In this document: positions 1-8,117 of the stretch, one piece after another
Layout of the letters: each line of letters opens with the position of its first letter
Numbering within the stretch: the stretch's first letter is position 1
Source: Desulfobulbus propionicus
GTDB lineage: Bacteria > Desulfobacterota > Dissulfuribacteria > Dissulfuribacterales > DYOW01
Assembly (NCBI GenBank): GCA_020720325.1
Contig: DYOW01000015.1
Coordinates: 1 to 37,233, forward strand
Length of the DNA: 37,233 nt
Direction of reading: 5' to 3'
Notes under the pieces: generated by a model
Database searches by the model: none
What the model was told of the DNA's origin: nothing
Seen by the model: the letters and a program-made list of their open reading frames with translations, nothing else
Made by a program: the position numbers and the translations under genes

Positions 1-146
1 CAATGGAAAAAAAAATTGAATTAATTTTAAAAAAAGATATAATAATTTTTAAAAATTATCTTTGGAATAAGTTTATGTTACATTTTTGTGATTTTTTTAT
101 TTATGTATAAATTATTTTTTATAATCTAAAAAATTATATAAAAAAA

Positions 147-947
147 ATGAAATGCTATTTAACCGCCTTAAAATCATGTTTTGCCATCGTTTATGCATTC
201 ATATTAATCTTTTTATTGCATAACACCGTGTATTCATCAGAAATCCCTCCAAATGAAAAATTAAATTATATAATAACATTTCGGGGAATACCCGCCGGAG
301 AAGCAACTATAAATGTAGAAACCAATGAATACTCACAAAAGATACAGCTTTCAGCAAAATCTTACCCTGTAATTGATGTATTTTATCCAATAAGGGTCAG
401 CGCAACATCTGTTTTTTCAATTCCTGATTTTTACCTTACAAGTTACGAAAAAATATCTCAGGAAGGACATGGTAAAGAAAAAACTGAAAAAATAATTATT
501 GATCATTCCCTTGGTGTTTTAACATATTCTAAAAATAATAAAGAGAAAAAAAAACTTGAAGCGCCAAAAGACATCCAGGATCCTTTTTCATGTATCTATG
601 CCTACAGGAGATTTTCTGACAACATATCTGAAAAGGCATTAAATATTACTGATGGGAAAAAAATTATAAAAGGCACGGTAAATATCATAAGACAGGAAAA
701 AATTGAGACTCCCGCCGGCGCTTTTGACACTATTCTTGTTGAGCCGGTTATGGAGGGCGTAAAAGGAGTATTCAGCAAAAGTCCAGGGTCAAGGCTTTTT
801 GTATGGCTTTCAAATGATGAAAGGAAAATACCTGTGCAATTAAAAAGCTCCATTTCAATTGGAGATTTTACAGCGGTTCTTGTAAAAACAAACTATAATA
901 AATCTGAAAAAATATTACAAAATAACATAAAAAAACAGGAGAAATAA
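147..947 (+). CDS. DUF3108 family periplasmic/envelope protein
   Basis: The 266-residue product begins with a basic start and a hydrophobic stretch (about residues 10-30, ending near the YSSE segment), which looks like a signal peptide, so export to the periplasm or outer envelope is likely. The rest is beta-rich and fits the DUF3108 pattern: an early IITFRGIPAGEATI segment, a central KDIQDPFSCIYAYR segment and a late TPAGAFDTILVEP segment followed by the FVWLSNDERKIPVQL block. The family's biochemical role is not established. It is the first gene of a two-gene unit, with three bases between its stop and the next ATG. About 145 bases of very AT-rich DNA precede it. The family call is by recognition of sequence pattern only. 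Confidence 0.8.
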   Translation: MKCYLTALKSCFAIVYAFILIFLLHNTVYSSEIPPNEKLNYIITFRGIPAGEATINVETNEYSQKIQLSAKSYPVIDVFYPIRVSATSVFSIPDFYLTSYEKISQEGHGKEKTEKIIIDHSLGVLTYSKNNKEKKKLEAPKDIQDPFSCIYAYRRFSDNISEKALNITDGKKIIKGTVNIIRQEKIETPAGAFDTILVEPVMEGVKGVFSKSPGSRLFVWLSNDERKIPVQLKSSISIGDFTAVLVKTNYNKSEKILQNNIKKQEK

Positions 948-950
948 AGA

Positions 951-1361
951 ATGACTAAACCTGGTCCAACCGAACTAATAAAAGAAGAAAAATTAACAAA
1001 ATTATTTCCAAAGAACAGAGACAACGAATTTTTTAATGCCTTTTATGGCGGTTCTGAAGATGGCGCATTTGATATAATGCTCTCTTTTGACAACTATGAT
1101 TCACAGAAATCAGAACTTTTTTTTGAGTTCAGACTAAAGGAAAGACCAGGGAAATGTATGGCATGTCACCTGACCTACGGACTTCCGAATGTTTTTGAAA
1201 AAAGCCCCATAATTAATCTTAAGGGCATAATAAAGGGAATAGACGAGATGCTACAGCCTTATTACGGGGTTCAGGAGTATTCCCTTGGAAGAACCATCCC
1301 AAAGGCCCCAAAAATAAATATAATTCCTCTTGTTGTAAAAATAAGAAATAGCAATAATTAA
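951..1361 (+). CDS. Conserved hypothetical protein, cytoplasmic
   Basis: This encodes 136 residues. The ATG has an AGGAG ribosome binding site at 937-941, inside the end of the preceding gene, so the two are cotranscribed and probably translationally coupled. There is no signal peptide or membrane segment. The central part contains GKCMACHLTYGLP, and the C-terminal half is rich in Lys, Ile and Pro. I do not recognise a characterised family. A CxxCH string is present, but a cytoplasmic protein would not normally receive haem c, so I do not call it a cytochrome. The gene is followed directly by a strong hairpin terminator. Confidence 0.7.
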   Translation: MTKPGPTELIKEEKLTKLFPKNRDNEFFNAFYGGSEDGAFDIMLSFDNYDSQKSELFFEFRLKERPGKCMACHLTYGLPNVFEKSPIINLKGIIKGIDEMLQPYYGVQEYSLGRTIPKAPKINIIPLVVKIRNSNN

Positions 1362-1372
1362 TAATCATGGAT

Positions 1373-1422
1373 AAGGATTATGCAGTTTTTATAAAATAAA
1401 ACTGCATAATCCTTAAATTTTT
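1373..1422. terminator. Bidirectional intrinsic terminator
   Basis: A perfect 17-bp inverted repeat (1373-1389 paired with 1398-1414) with an 8-base AT loop is followed by an A/T tract. It lies between the convergent 951-1361 gene and the suf pair, and A/T tracts flank both sides, so it can stop transcription from both directions. Confidence 0.9.
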
Positions 1423-1429
1423 AAAAAAT

Positions 1430-2350
1430 TTACTTCAAAAATCCCTGAATTATCTTTTTAACAGCCTCATCATAATCCATGCCAAGTGTCATTAACTTTA
1501 TGAGTTGTTCATCGGCAATCTTTCCAATGGCTGCCTCATGGGTTAATTCAGCCTCGGGATGAAGGCTTTTTAAGGATGGCACTGTTTCGCTCTTTCCATT
1601 ATCCATAACAATGGCATCACACTCAAGATGACCGTAACACTTTTCCCGCGCCTCAATCACAGCGCGAAACTCCTGGAGTGAATCTCCTTTTATCACGGAT
1701 CTTGCTAAAACCTCAGCCTTGCTGTCCCTTCCTTCAAGAATAATATTATTATTTGACATGGCATTCTGAGCGCCTTCTGTCATAACCTTTTCACTTATCA
1801 GAAGCGAGCTTCTAGGACCAAGCGTTGCTTCATTGGTTCTTTTTGCCTCATCAACCCCGCTTATCTGGGTAAGCTCCATTTCAATCCTTGCATCTTCCTG
1901 GAGAAATACCCTGGTAACAGGATTTAATATCCTTTTTCCTGTGCCTTCACCTATGGCAAAGTGTTTTTCAATGTATTTTACCTTTGATCTCTTTCCAAGG
2001 TGAAACTCATGAATTCCTGAATGTCCCTCGCCTTTTTCAGTTCCGCAATGTATGCCGCAGCCTGCAATTATTGTCACATCGCAGTCATCCCCGATTATAA
2101 AATCATTTTGCACTACATCATATAAATCAGCCTGGGAAAGGATAACAGGGATATGAACTGATTCGTTTTTTGTCCCGGATTTAAAGGTAATTTTTATCCC
2201 CTTGCTTTCGGGATAGCTTTCAATATCAATATTGGCTGTGGTGTTTCTTGAGAGGAGTTTGCCGTTTTTTCTGATATTGTAGGCGCCTTTTGGAATTTCT
2301 TCCAGACCGGCAACAGTTTTAAGTAGTTCATTATCTATGGCATCTAACAT
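1430..2350 (-). CDS. sufB: SufB/SufD-family Fe-S scaffold protein, short form
   Basis: This 306-residue protein is a compact member of the SufB/SufD family, far shorter than the roughly 420-500 residues of proteobacterial SufB or SufD. The beta-helix core is present. The C-terminal block holds the conserved Cys (in LECDAIVMDNG) and the Glu of the THEAAIGKI motif, which correspond to the SufB cluster-assembly residues. Near residues 95-110 there is a CGIHC motif. The start codon lies 20 bases inside sufC, with GGAGG about 8 bases upstream of the ATG, so expression is coupled. A lone short SufB with SufC matches the minimal two-gene SUF-like (SMS) arrangement described for archaea and some bacteria. 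No sufS, sufE or sufU is seen in the window. Confidence 0.87.
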   Translation of the reverse strand: MLDAIDNELLKTVAGLEEIPKGAYNIRKNGKLLSRNTTANIDIESYPESKGIKITFKSGTKNESVHIPVILSQADLYDVVQNDFIIGDDCDVTIIAGCGIHCGTEKGEGHSGIHEFHLGKRSKVKYIEKHFAIGEGTGKRILNPVTRVFLQEDARIEMELTQISGVDEAKRTNEATLGPRSSLLISEKVMTEGAQNAMSNNNIILEGRDSKAEVLARSVIKGDSLQEFRAVIEAREKCYGHLECDAIVMDNGKSETVPSLKSLHPEAELTHEAAIGKIADEQLIKLMTLGMDYDEAVKKIIQGFLK

Positions 2351-3092
2351 CCATTACACCTCCGCATATATTTTTCCAGTTACAAAAATCCATATCCCTT
2401 AAAAGAGGCATGGCGGCAGCGATATCTCCCTTAAAGACTATTTTGCCTTTGTTTACAATTATGATTTCATCGGCAGCCTCAAGAAATTTTTCATTGTGGC
2501 TGACTACTACAGTCACATTATTGTTATCTTTGCATTCTTTTTTTAACAATTCGACCATAGGTCCTATTGTCCAGAGATCAATCCCTGTATCAGGTTCGTC
2601 ATATATGGCAACTTTGGGATTCTGCGCGATTATGGTGGCAAGCTCTACCTTTTTAATCTCGCCGCCTGAAAGCTTATTACTCACTTCCTTGTCAAGAAAA
2701 TCAAGGGAACAAATACCTACACCTATAAGTATTTTCACAAGGTCATCCTCTTTATCGCTTTTAGCTGCAATGGAAAGCAAATCACGAAATTTCATGCCCT
2801 TAAATCTTGCGGGATGTTGAAAGCCATAAGCAATCCCCTGTTTTGCCCTGTTTGTTATACTCATATCAGATATATCATTTCCTTCTAAAAGAATTGAACC
2901 TGATGTCTGGTTATAGATACCCATAACAACCTTTGCCAAAGTAGTTTTTCCGCTGCCGTTTGGACCGGTTATCGCATAAAATTTACCCCTTTGGAAGGAG
3001 TAGGAAATACCGTTTAATATGTCTTTTTTATAAATATTTCCGTTATTTTCCTTTTCTTCAATGGAAAAAAAGATGTCGTTAACTTCGAGCAT
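2331..3092 (-). CDS. sufC: SufC, Fe-S cluster assembly ATPase
   Basis: This is a 253-residue ABC-type ATPase of the SufC family, which drives assembly of Fe-S clusters on the SufB scaffold in the cytoplasm. Visible motifs are the Walker A GPNGSGKT at residues 43-50, the FQHPARFKGMKFRDLL Q-loop region typical of SufC, the signature LSGGEIKK and the Walker B VAIYDEPDTGID. It is the first gene of the sufC-sufB pair and overlaps sufB by 20 bases. A 356-base AT-rich region separates it from the divergent YciO-like gene and should carry its promoter. Confidence 0.94.
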   Translation of the reverse strand: MLEVNDIFFSIEEKENNGNIYKKDILNGISYSFQRGKFYAITGPNGSGKTTLAKVVMGIYNQTSGSILLEGNDISDMSITNRAKQGIAYGFQHPARFKGMKFRDLLSIAAKSDKEDDLVKILIGVGICSLDFLDKEVSNKLSGGEIKKVELATIIAQNPKVAIYDEPDTGIDLWTIGPMVELLKKECKDNNNVTVVVSHNEKFLEAADEIIIVNKGKIVFKGDIAAAMPLLRDMDFCNWKNICGGVMDVRCHR

Positions 3093-3448
3093 AGCATCCT
3101 CTTAATCATATTTAGGCAAGCCCTAAAAATTGTCCTTTTGACTGATAGCTGTATTACCAATGGTCAAAAAAATTTACTAAATTTTTAAAAGTTGCCTTTA
3201 TTATACAGTTTATAAAATATAATTCCTTTAATCACTTAAAACAAGATTTTTAATATGATAAATTCTTTTTTTTAAAAAAATTAGAATTGAAATTTTATAA
3301 TAAAAAATTTATAATAAAAAATTCAAAATATTTTTTCTACAAATAATCACAATCGATTTTAAAATAATAAATATTTCAATAAAATGATTTTTGACATTTA
3401 AAAAAAATAAAATAAGACAATTGAAACAGCAAAAAGGACAGTTGATAC
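3093..3448. other. Divergent AT-rich promoter region between sufC and yciO
   Basis: This 356-base stretch has no convincing ORF. It is extremely AT-rich with many A and T runs. It must contain promoters for both sufC (leftward) and the YciO-like gene (rightward). A direct repeat built on TAATAAAAAATT occurs near 3297-3323. I see no clear palindromic operator for an Fe-S regulator. Confidence 0.6.
3391..3418 (+). promoter_or_regulatory. Candidate sigma-70 promoter for the YciO-like gene
   Basis: A perfect -35 hexamer TTGACA lies at 3391-3396. With a 16-base spacer the -10 would be TAAGAC at 3413-3418, which is weak. Transcription would start around 3425, just upstream of the AAGGA ribosome binding site at 3434-3438. 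This rests on a consensus match in AT-rich DNA, so chance matches are likely. Confidence 0.35.
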
Positions 3449-4051
3449 GTGTTAATTGAAATTGATCCCAAAAGACCAAACCCCAGAAACATCAGCAAAG
3501 CGGTTGATGCCTTAAAAAACGGAGAAATAATCATATATCCCACGGACACATGTTACGGTATAGGCGGGGATATTTTCAGCAAAAAGGCAATAGAAAAGAT
3601 ATATGAAATAAAACGCGTATCAAAAAACACTCCGTTTAGTTTTGTATGTCCTGACCTTAAAGACATCAGCAAATATGCCTTTGTCACTGATTTTGCCTAC
3701 AGAATAATGAAAAAATATCTACCCGGCCCTTTTACATTTATCCTTGAAGGGTCAAGAGAAGTTCCCAAATTAATGCTTACAAAAAGAAGGACAGTGGGAA
3801 TCAGAATACCTGACCACAGCATTTGTCTTGCAATAGTGGAGACCCTTGGAAATCCAATTATAACCACCACAGCAAGCTTTCCAGATTACGGCATAATATC
3901 TGATCCAAGGGAAATGCAGGAGATTACCGGTAAAAACGTAAGCATAATCATTGACAGCGGGATAATCAGCCCTTCACCTTCCACTGTTATTTCTTTAATT
4001 GACAAAGAGTTTACAATTATCAGGGATGGGGGACACATAATCAGTCCCTGA
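3449..4051 (+). CDS. yciO: YciO/Sua5/YrdC-type threonylcarbamoyl-AMP synthase-like protein
   Basis: This 200-residue protein has the YrdC fold. IIYPTDTCYGIGGD lies near the N-terminus, followed by a Lys-Arg-rich strand, a FTFILEGSREVPK segment and RRTVGIRIPDH. The spacing and the segments SFVCPDLKDISKYAFV and YLPGPFTFIL resemble the YciO branch more than TsaC/Sua5. TsaC makes threonylcarbamoyl-AMP for tRNA t6A; the YciO branch is related but its cellular role is less clear. The start is GTG at 3449, preceded by AAGGA about 10 bases upstream. The 3' end overlaps the convergent DUF294 gene by 11 bases. Confidence 0.85.
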   Translation: MLIEIDPKRPNPRNISKAVDALKNGEIIIYPTDTCYGIGGDIFSKKAIEKIYEIKRVSKNTPFSFVCPDLKDISKYAFVTDFAYRIMKKYLPGPFTFILEGSREVPKLMLTKRRTVGIRIPDHSICLAIVETLGNPIITTTASFPDYGIISDPREMQEITGKNVSIIIDSGIISPSPSTVISLIDKEFTIIRDGGHIISP

Positions 4052-5954
4052 TCTGAAACTTATTCCTTATTACCCCATGCAGCCTGCCTATTACTGCAAA
4101 GGCATCTTTCAGGGTTCTTTTTTCAATATCCGAAATGTCAGAAGGATTAATATAATTGTCCGGTTGCTTTCCATCTTCAATAAGCCTTAATTGATGAACA
4201 AGCCTTAACTGCATCTGAAACTCGTATGCATCCATTGTCTCATTTAAGAGATCCTTTGATATATGACCCTGCTGTTCAAGGGATATCAGCCTGTCAAGGG
4301 TATTTGTTTCTTTTATTCCACATGCCAAAGACATTAATCTTGCAAAATCAACAAAAGGCACAATACCCCTTTTTTTTATGTCAAGATGATTCCTGTGCTC
4401 CCCATCCTTTTCAACAATAAAATTCTTAAAAAAAGTAAGCGGTGGCCCAGTCTCAAGGGCATCAATTGCAAGCTGATATAAAAAAAGTCTGCTATCCGGA
4501 GTTATTTCAGTGATATACTCCCTAAGCTCTCTGCCAAGTTCCAGCGAGCCGTAACCCGGTCTTAAATCAAAAAATATTGTGGCATTTCTAATTTCATCAG
4601 CAAGGGGTTCACAAACCCATTTATTAAAATATCCCTTCCATACATCAAAAGGCTGACACCATTTAGGGTTTGATGCCATAATATCCCCAGGGCACAATGG
4701 ATATCCGCACTTTACAAGATGACCTATTGCCTTTTTTGAAAACTCCCTGAAATATTCTTCCGCAAGTTTATCCTTATATTCATAAATAATGGCATTATCC
4801 TGATCCGTATAAAAAGTTTGTTCCTTTCTACCCTCGCTTCCCATAAGAATCCAGCAGAATTTTTGAGGAGGAGCGCCTAATTCATCAATTAAAAGTGTAA
4901 GAAGCTTTTCAAGTATGTGGTCATTTAAGACGGTTATCATCCTTGCAATGTTAAATGCCTTTGCCCCTTCCTGAATAAGATATCTTACAACACCTACAAT
5001 CTTTGAGGTAAGGGGATAAAGACCTTCTATGCTGGTTTGCTTGATTGTTTCACGGAAAATATATAATGGAGAACTGCCCTGAAGCACCATTATGTCATGG
5101 GCCGTGACAACTCCAACAATTTTTTTATCTTTTTCCACGGCAAGATGATGAATTTTTGTGGATATCATTTGTAAAAGCGCATTAAAACAGGTTTCATACG
5201 CTGAAATTTCCTTTACAGGGGTTGCCATTACTGTTGATACAGGTTCTGTGTATGAAAGACCTTTTGCAACAACCTTTACCCTAAGATCTTTGTCTGTGAT
5301 AATACCGACAACTTCTCCCCTTGAATCTCTGATCAGAAGAGAACCAAAACCCTTTTCAGACATTTTAACTGCGGCATCCCGGATTGAATCTGTAGAGTTA
5401 ATTGTTTCAGGTTCACGCTTTACAATATCACCCACCTTGACCGTAAACAAATAGAAACCGCTTTCTCCTTTTGGGGTGATACGTGAATGCCTTAACTCAG
5501 AATATGCTGTTTTTATAAGCTTATCTGAAAAACTTCTGAGATAAAACTGGGAAATCTTCGGATCACTATTCAAAAGCTCAAGAAAAGCCTTTTTTTCCAG
5601 CAAAAAACAAAAGGTATCCTCAATGGTTTCCACATTAAAGTTTGCCCTGGTGTTTTGTATAATTGGAAGCGCGCCAATATATGAACCTTCCCCCCGGAAA
5701 TCCTTAAGGGTGATATTGCCGTCTTCATCCTTCATAAAAAGCTTTACACCGCCTTTTTGAATAAGATAAAGGTAATTTACAATGGTTTCACCCTGTTTGA
5801 ATATTGCAGCTCCTTTTGGAAAAAAATCAATGATGCAATGTTCTGAAAGTTTATTTAATGCTTCAATGTCAAGCTCTTTAAATGGAATGGTATTTTTCAG
5901 AAAATCTATAATAACCTGAGGCGTGACAGAATGGGGGCTTTGATTTTTATTCAT
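4041..5954 (-). CDS. CNMP-binding / CBS / DUF294 nucleotidyltransferase-like signalling protein
   Basis: The product is about 637 residues with four parts. A cyclic-nucleotide-binding-like domain (about 30-125) contains FKQGETIVNYLYLIQKG and the GEGSYIGALP turn. A CBS pair follows (about 175-300; VVGIITDKDLR and VVGVVTAHDI). Next is a DUF294 putative nucleotidyltransferase domain (about 325-465) with GSEGRKEQTFYTDQDNA, which carries the Gly-Ser and Asp-x-Asp pattern of the GlnD-like fold. Last is the DUF294 C-terminal domain (about 490-635). Known family members are predicted to sense nucleotides and modify a target, but substrates are undefined. ATG at 5954 is preferred over the TTG one codon upstream. 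It begins 7 bases after the stop of the PhnD-like gene, so it probably belongs to that unit. It has no membrane segment. Confidence 0.88.
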   Translation of the reverse strand: MNKNQSPHSVTPQVIIDFLKNTIPFKELDIEALNKLSEHCIIDFFPKGAAIFKQGETIVNYLYLIQKGGVKLFMKDEDGNITLKDFRGEGSYIGALPIIQNTRANFNVETIEDTFCFLLEKKAFLELLNSDPKISQFYLRSFSDKLIKTAYSELRHSRITPKGESGFYLFTVKVGDIVKREPETINSTDSIRDAAVKMSEKGFGSLLIRDSRGEVVGIITDKDLRVKVVAKGLSYTEPVSTVMATPVKEISAYETCFNALLQMISTKIHHLAVEKDKKIVGVVTAHDIMVLQGSSPLYIFRETIKQTSIEGLYPLTSKIVGVVRYLIQEGAKAFNIARMITVLNDHILEKLLTLLIDELGAPPQKFCWILMGSEGRKEQTFYTDQDNAIIYEYKDKLAEEYFREFSKKAIGHLVKCGYPLCPGDIMASNPKWCQPFDVWKGYFNKWVCEPLADEIRNATIFFDLRPGYGSLELGRELREYITEITPDSRLFLYQLAIDALETGPPLTFFKNFIVEKDGEHRNHLDIKKRGIVPFVDFARLMSLACGIKETNTLDRLISLEQQGHISKDLLNETMDAYEFQMQLRLVHQLRLIEDGKQPDNYINPSDISDIEKRTLKDAFAVIGRLHGVIRNKFQIRD

Positions 5955-5961
5955 CAATTAA

Positions 5962-6867
5962 CTATTTTTTTTTTAATGATTTTTGTTCTTCAGACGCTGG
6001 TTCTATTCCGGACATTAAATCCATTGCCTTTTTAACAACAGAATAATCAAGAGGGGGGACAAAACCATAAAGCCCTGTTTTTTCCTGTAAGCTTACATCG
6101 TTAGCAATGTTAAATAGCGCATCCTGAATCATTTTTTGTTTTTGGGGATCAAAATCTTTTTTTACATAAAGAGGCCAGTGAGGCCATGTATCAGTGCTGC
6201 AAATATAATCCAGTCCCTGATTTCTTCTGGCATTAATTATATTAAAGGAATCAAGATTAAGTTTTTTTTCCAGCGCTATATCGTTAAAAATTCCAGCATT
6301 TAAAAAGCCTGCCTGGAAAGCGCCATTGTAAACAGCATATACAATATTATCCTCATTTTCTGCAACCCATATATTTGCCACTTCATTAACATCAATATTA
6401 TGCTGCTTCAAAAGAGCTGATTGAACAAGATAGCCGCAGGTGGAGTCATATGAGACAGCGGCAATTTTTTTGCCCTTCAAATCCTCTAATTTTTTTATAT
6501 TTGAATCTTTTTTAGAGATAATAACGCCGCAAAAATATGATGAAGAATCGCTGTTTTTAAGTGTTGCAATGGATTTTACCTTGTATTTATCCTGGAATTT
6601 TACAAAATAAACTGATGTAGAAACTATAATATCAGCCTGATCTTTCCTAAGTGAATCTTCGATCTGATTAAAGTCAAATGGTATTAAATTAAACTTATAG
6701 CCTGTTTTTTCCTGCAAATAATCAGCAAGGGGTTTCCAGCGGTCATACGCCTGCTTATGTCCTCTGTTAGCAAGAACTACGAAATTAATCTCTTTTTGAT
6801 CTGCATTAAGATTTGTGACCGTTAATAAGACAAATAAAAAGAGAAAAATTAAGTGACGTATTTTCAT
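5962..6867 (-). CDS. PhnD-like phosphate/phosphonate-type periplasmic binding protein (copy 1)
   Basis: This 301-residue protein has a clear signal peptide (residues 1-22, ending near LNADQ) and a PhnD-type (PF12974-like) periplasmic binding domain: INFVVLANRGHKQAYDRWKP, ADIIVSTSVYF, GVIISKKDSNIKKLEDLKGK and the PHWPLYVKKDFDP segment near the C-terminus. It ends in a basic tail (SLKKK). An SD-like GAGGTG precedes the ATG. It closely resembles the next upstream gene along its whole length, indicating tandem duplication. No ABC permease or ATPase is adjacent, so it is better read as an orphan binding protein serving a sensor than as a transporter component. The ligand cannot be told from sequence. 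Confidence 0.85.
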   Translation of the reverse strand: MKIRHLIFLFLFVLLTVTNLNADQKEINFVVLANRGHKQAYDRWKPLADYLQEKTGYKFNLIPFDFNQIEDSLRKDQADIIVSTSVYFVKFQDKYKVKSIATLKNSDSSSYFCGVIISKKDSNIKKLEDLKGKKIAAVSYDSTCGYLVQSALLKQHNIDVNEVANIWVAENEDNIVYAVYNGAFQAGFLNAGIFNDIALEKKLNLDSFNIINARRNQGLDYICSTDTWPHWPLYVKKDFDPQKQKMIQDALFNIANDVSLQEKTGLYGFVPPLDYSVVKKAMDLMSGIEPASEEQKSLKKK

Positions 6868-7058
6868 AACACCTCGATTTTATTTTATATTTTCATTCAA
6901 ATAAACTCCGGATATAATGTTATATCAGGAAATTGTTTAAATTCTAAATAAAAGATTTCCATAAAAAATCTCAACAAAAAAATGTATTCAATCATAGTTA
7001 AATAAAAAAAAACAGGTTTTGTATTGATAAAAGGCGCTAAATTTCAATAAATTTGAGA

Positions 7059-7973
7059 TTATTTTTTCCTTGATTTAGGCTCTTCCTTAGGAGGGGGCGT
7101 TTTTATTCCAGACAAAAGATCCAGCGCTTTTTTTACATTTGAATAGTCATGGGCAGGAGCAAAAGCAGGAATTTTTAAGGATTTAGGCAAATCAGAGTCA
7201 TTATCAATATTTAAAAGAACTGTTTGTATTTTTTTAGCAACAGTTGGGTCCAAGTTTGCAGACATATAAACAGGCCAATCAGGCCACGTATCAGTGCTGC
7301 ATAAATAAGGGACATTCTTATCCTTGTACCCGTTAATTACGGTTAATTCATCAGGATTTATCCTTCTTTCCACAATAAATTTATTATAAAGGTCAGCGTT
7401 TAAAAAGCCAACCTGAAAAGCCCTGTTTAAAACTGAATATACCACATTATCCTGATTTTCTGCCGACCAGATCTCAGCTTTTTCCCGTATGTCTATACCT
7501 TTTTCAAGTAAAAGCGCAGTTTGCGCAAGGTAACCAAAGGCTGATTCTTTAGAGACAACAGCTATTTTTTTGTTTTCGATATCTTCTAATTTATTGATTT
7601 TACTGTCTTTTCTGGCGATTATGACCCCGCATAAATATGTAAACCCTCCGTTTTTAACAGTCGCCAAAGGTTTTACATTGTATCTGTCCTGAAAAATGAC
7701 AAAATACTGGGGATTTGTTATTAAAACATCTGCTGATTTATTTAAAAGAGAACTTTCAATCTGGAGAAAATTATACGGGATTATTTTGAATTTAATTCCT
7801 GTTTTATTCTGCAAATAATCCGCAAGAGGTTTCCATTTTTCAAAGGCCTCCAGATGCCCCTTATTGGCAAGAACCACAAGGTTTATGTCTTGTTCAGCAG
7901 CAAATAAATCGGATGAAAGGGTCAAAAATGACAAATTAAATAAGGATAAAATTAACAGAAAAAAACACCTCAT
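7059..7973 (-). CDS. PhnD-like phosphate/phosphonate-type periplasmic binding protein (copy 2)
   Basis: This 304-residue paralogue of the neighbouring gene has a signal peptide (residues 1-25, ending near DLFAAEQD). It keeps the same landmarks: INLVVLANKGHLEAFEKWKP, ADVLITNPQYF, GVIIARKDSKINKLEDI and a CSTDTWPDWPVYMSANLDP segment. Here the N-terminal ligand loop reads TNPQYF where the other copy reads STSVYF, so ligand preference may differ. It also ends in a basic Lys/Arg-rich tail. GAGG lies just upstream of the ATG. A 191-bp AT-rich gap separates the two copies. A terminator downstream of the chemoreceptor gene implies this gene starts its own transcript. Confidence 0.85.
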   Translation of the reverse strand: MRCFFLLILSLFNLSFLTLSSDLFAAEQDINLVVLANKGHLEAFEKWKPLADYLQNKTGIKFKIIPYNFLQIESSLLNKSADVLITNPQYFVIFQDRYNVKPLATVKNGGFTYLCGVIIARKDSKINKLEDIENKKIAVVSKESAFGYLAQTALLLEKGIDIREKAEIWSAENQDNVVYSVLNRAFQVGFLNADLYNKFIVERRINPDELTVINGYKDKNVPYLCSTDTWPDWPVYMSANLDPTVAKKIQTVLLNIDNDSDLPKSLKIPAFAPAHDYSNVKKALDLLSGIKTPPPKEEPKSRKK

Positions 7974-8065
7974 AATAACCTCTTTTTTGTATAAAATTAA
8001 ATTTTATTCTATTAAAAAAACGACTAAAATGCAACTAAATTCTTTCTTTTTTTAAATAAAAATAT

Positions 8066-8092
8066 AAAGGCAAGCTCTAAGGCTTGCCTTTT
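8066..8092 (-). terminator. Intrinsic terminator downstream of the chemoreceptor gene
   Basis: A perfect 10-bp stem (8066-8075 with 8082-8091) with a 6-base loop is followed on the minus strand by a T-rich run. It lies between the end of the chemoreceptor gene (8118) and the start of the PhnD-like copy 2 (7973). Confidence 0.8.
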
Positions 8093-8117
8093 CTGATTTT
8101 ATAAAAATAGACTAATG

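Noticed and set aside
1156-1170. CMACH (CxxCH) string in the 951-1361 protein as a possible haem c site
   Set aside because: The protein has no signal peptide or membrane anchor and only one such motif, so covalent haem attachment is unlikely; probably coincidental or another metal-related motif.
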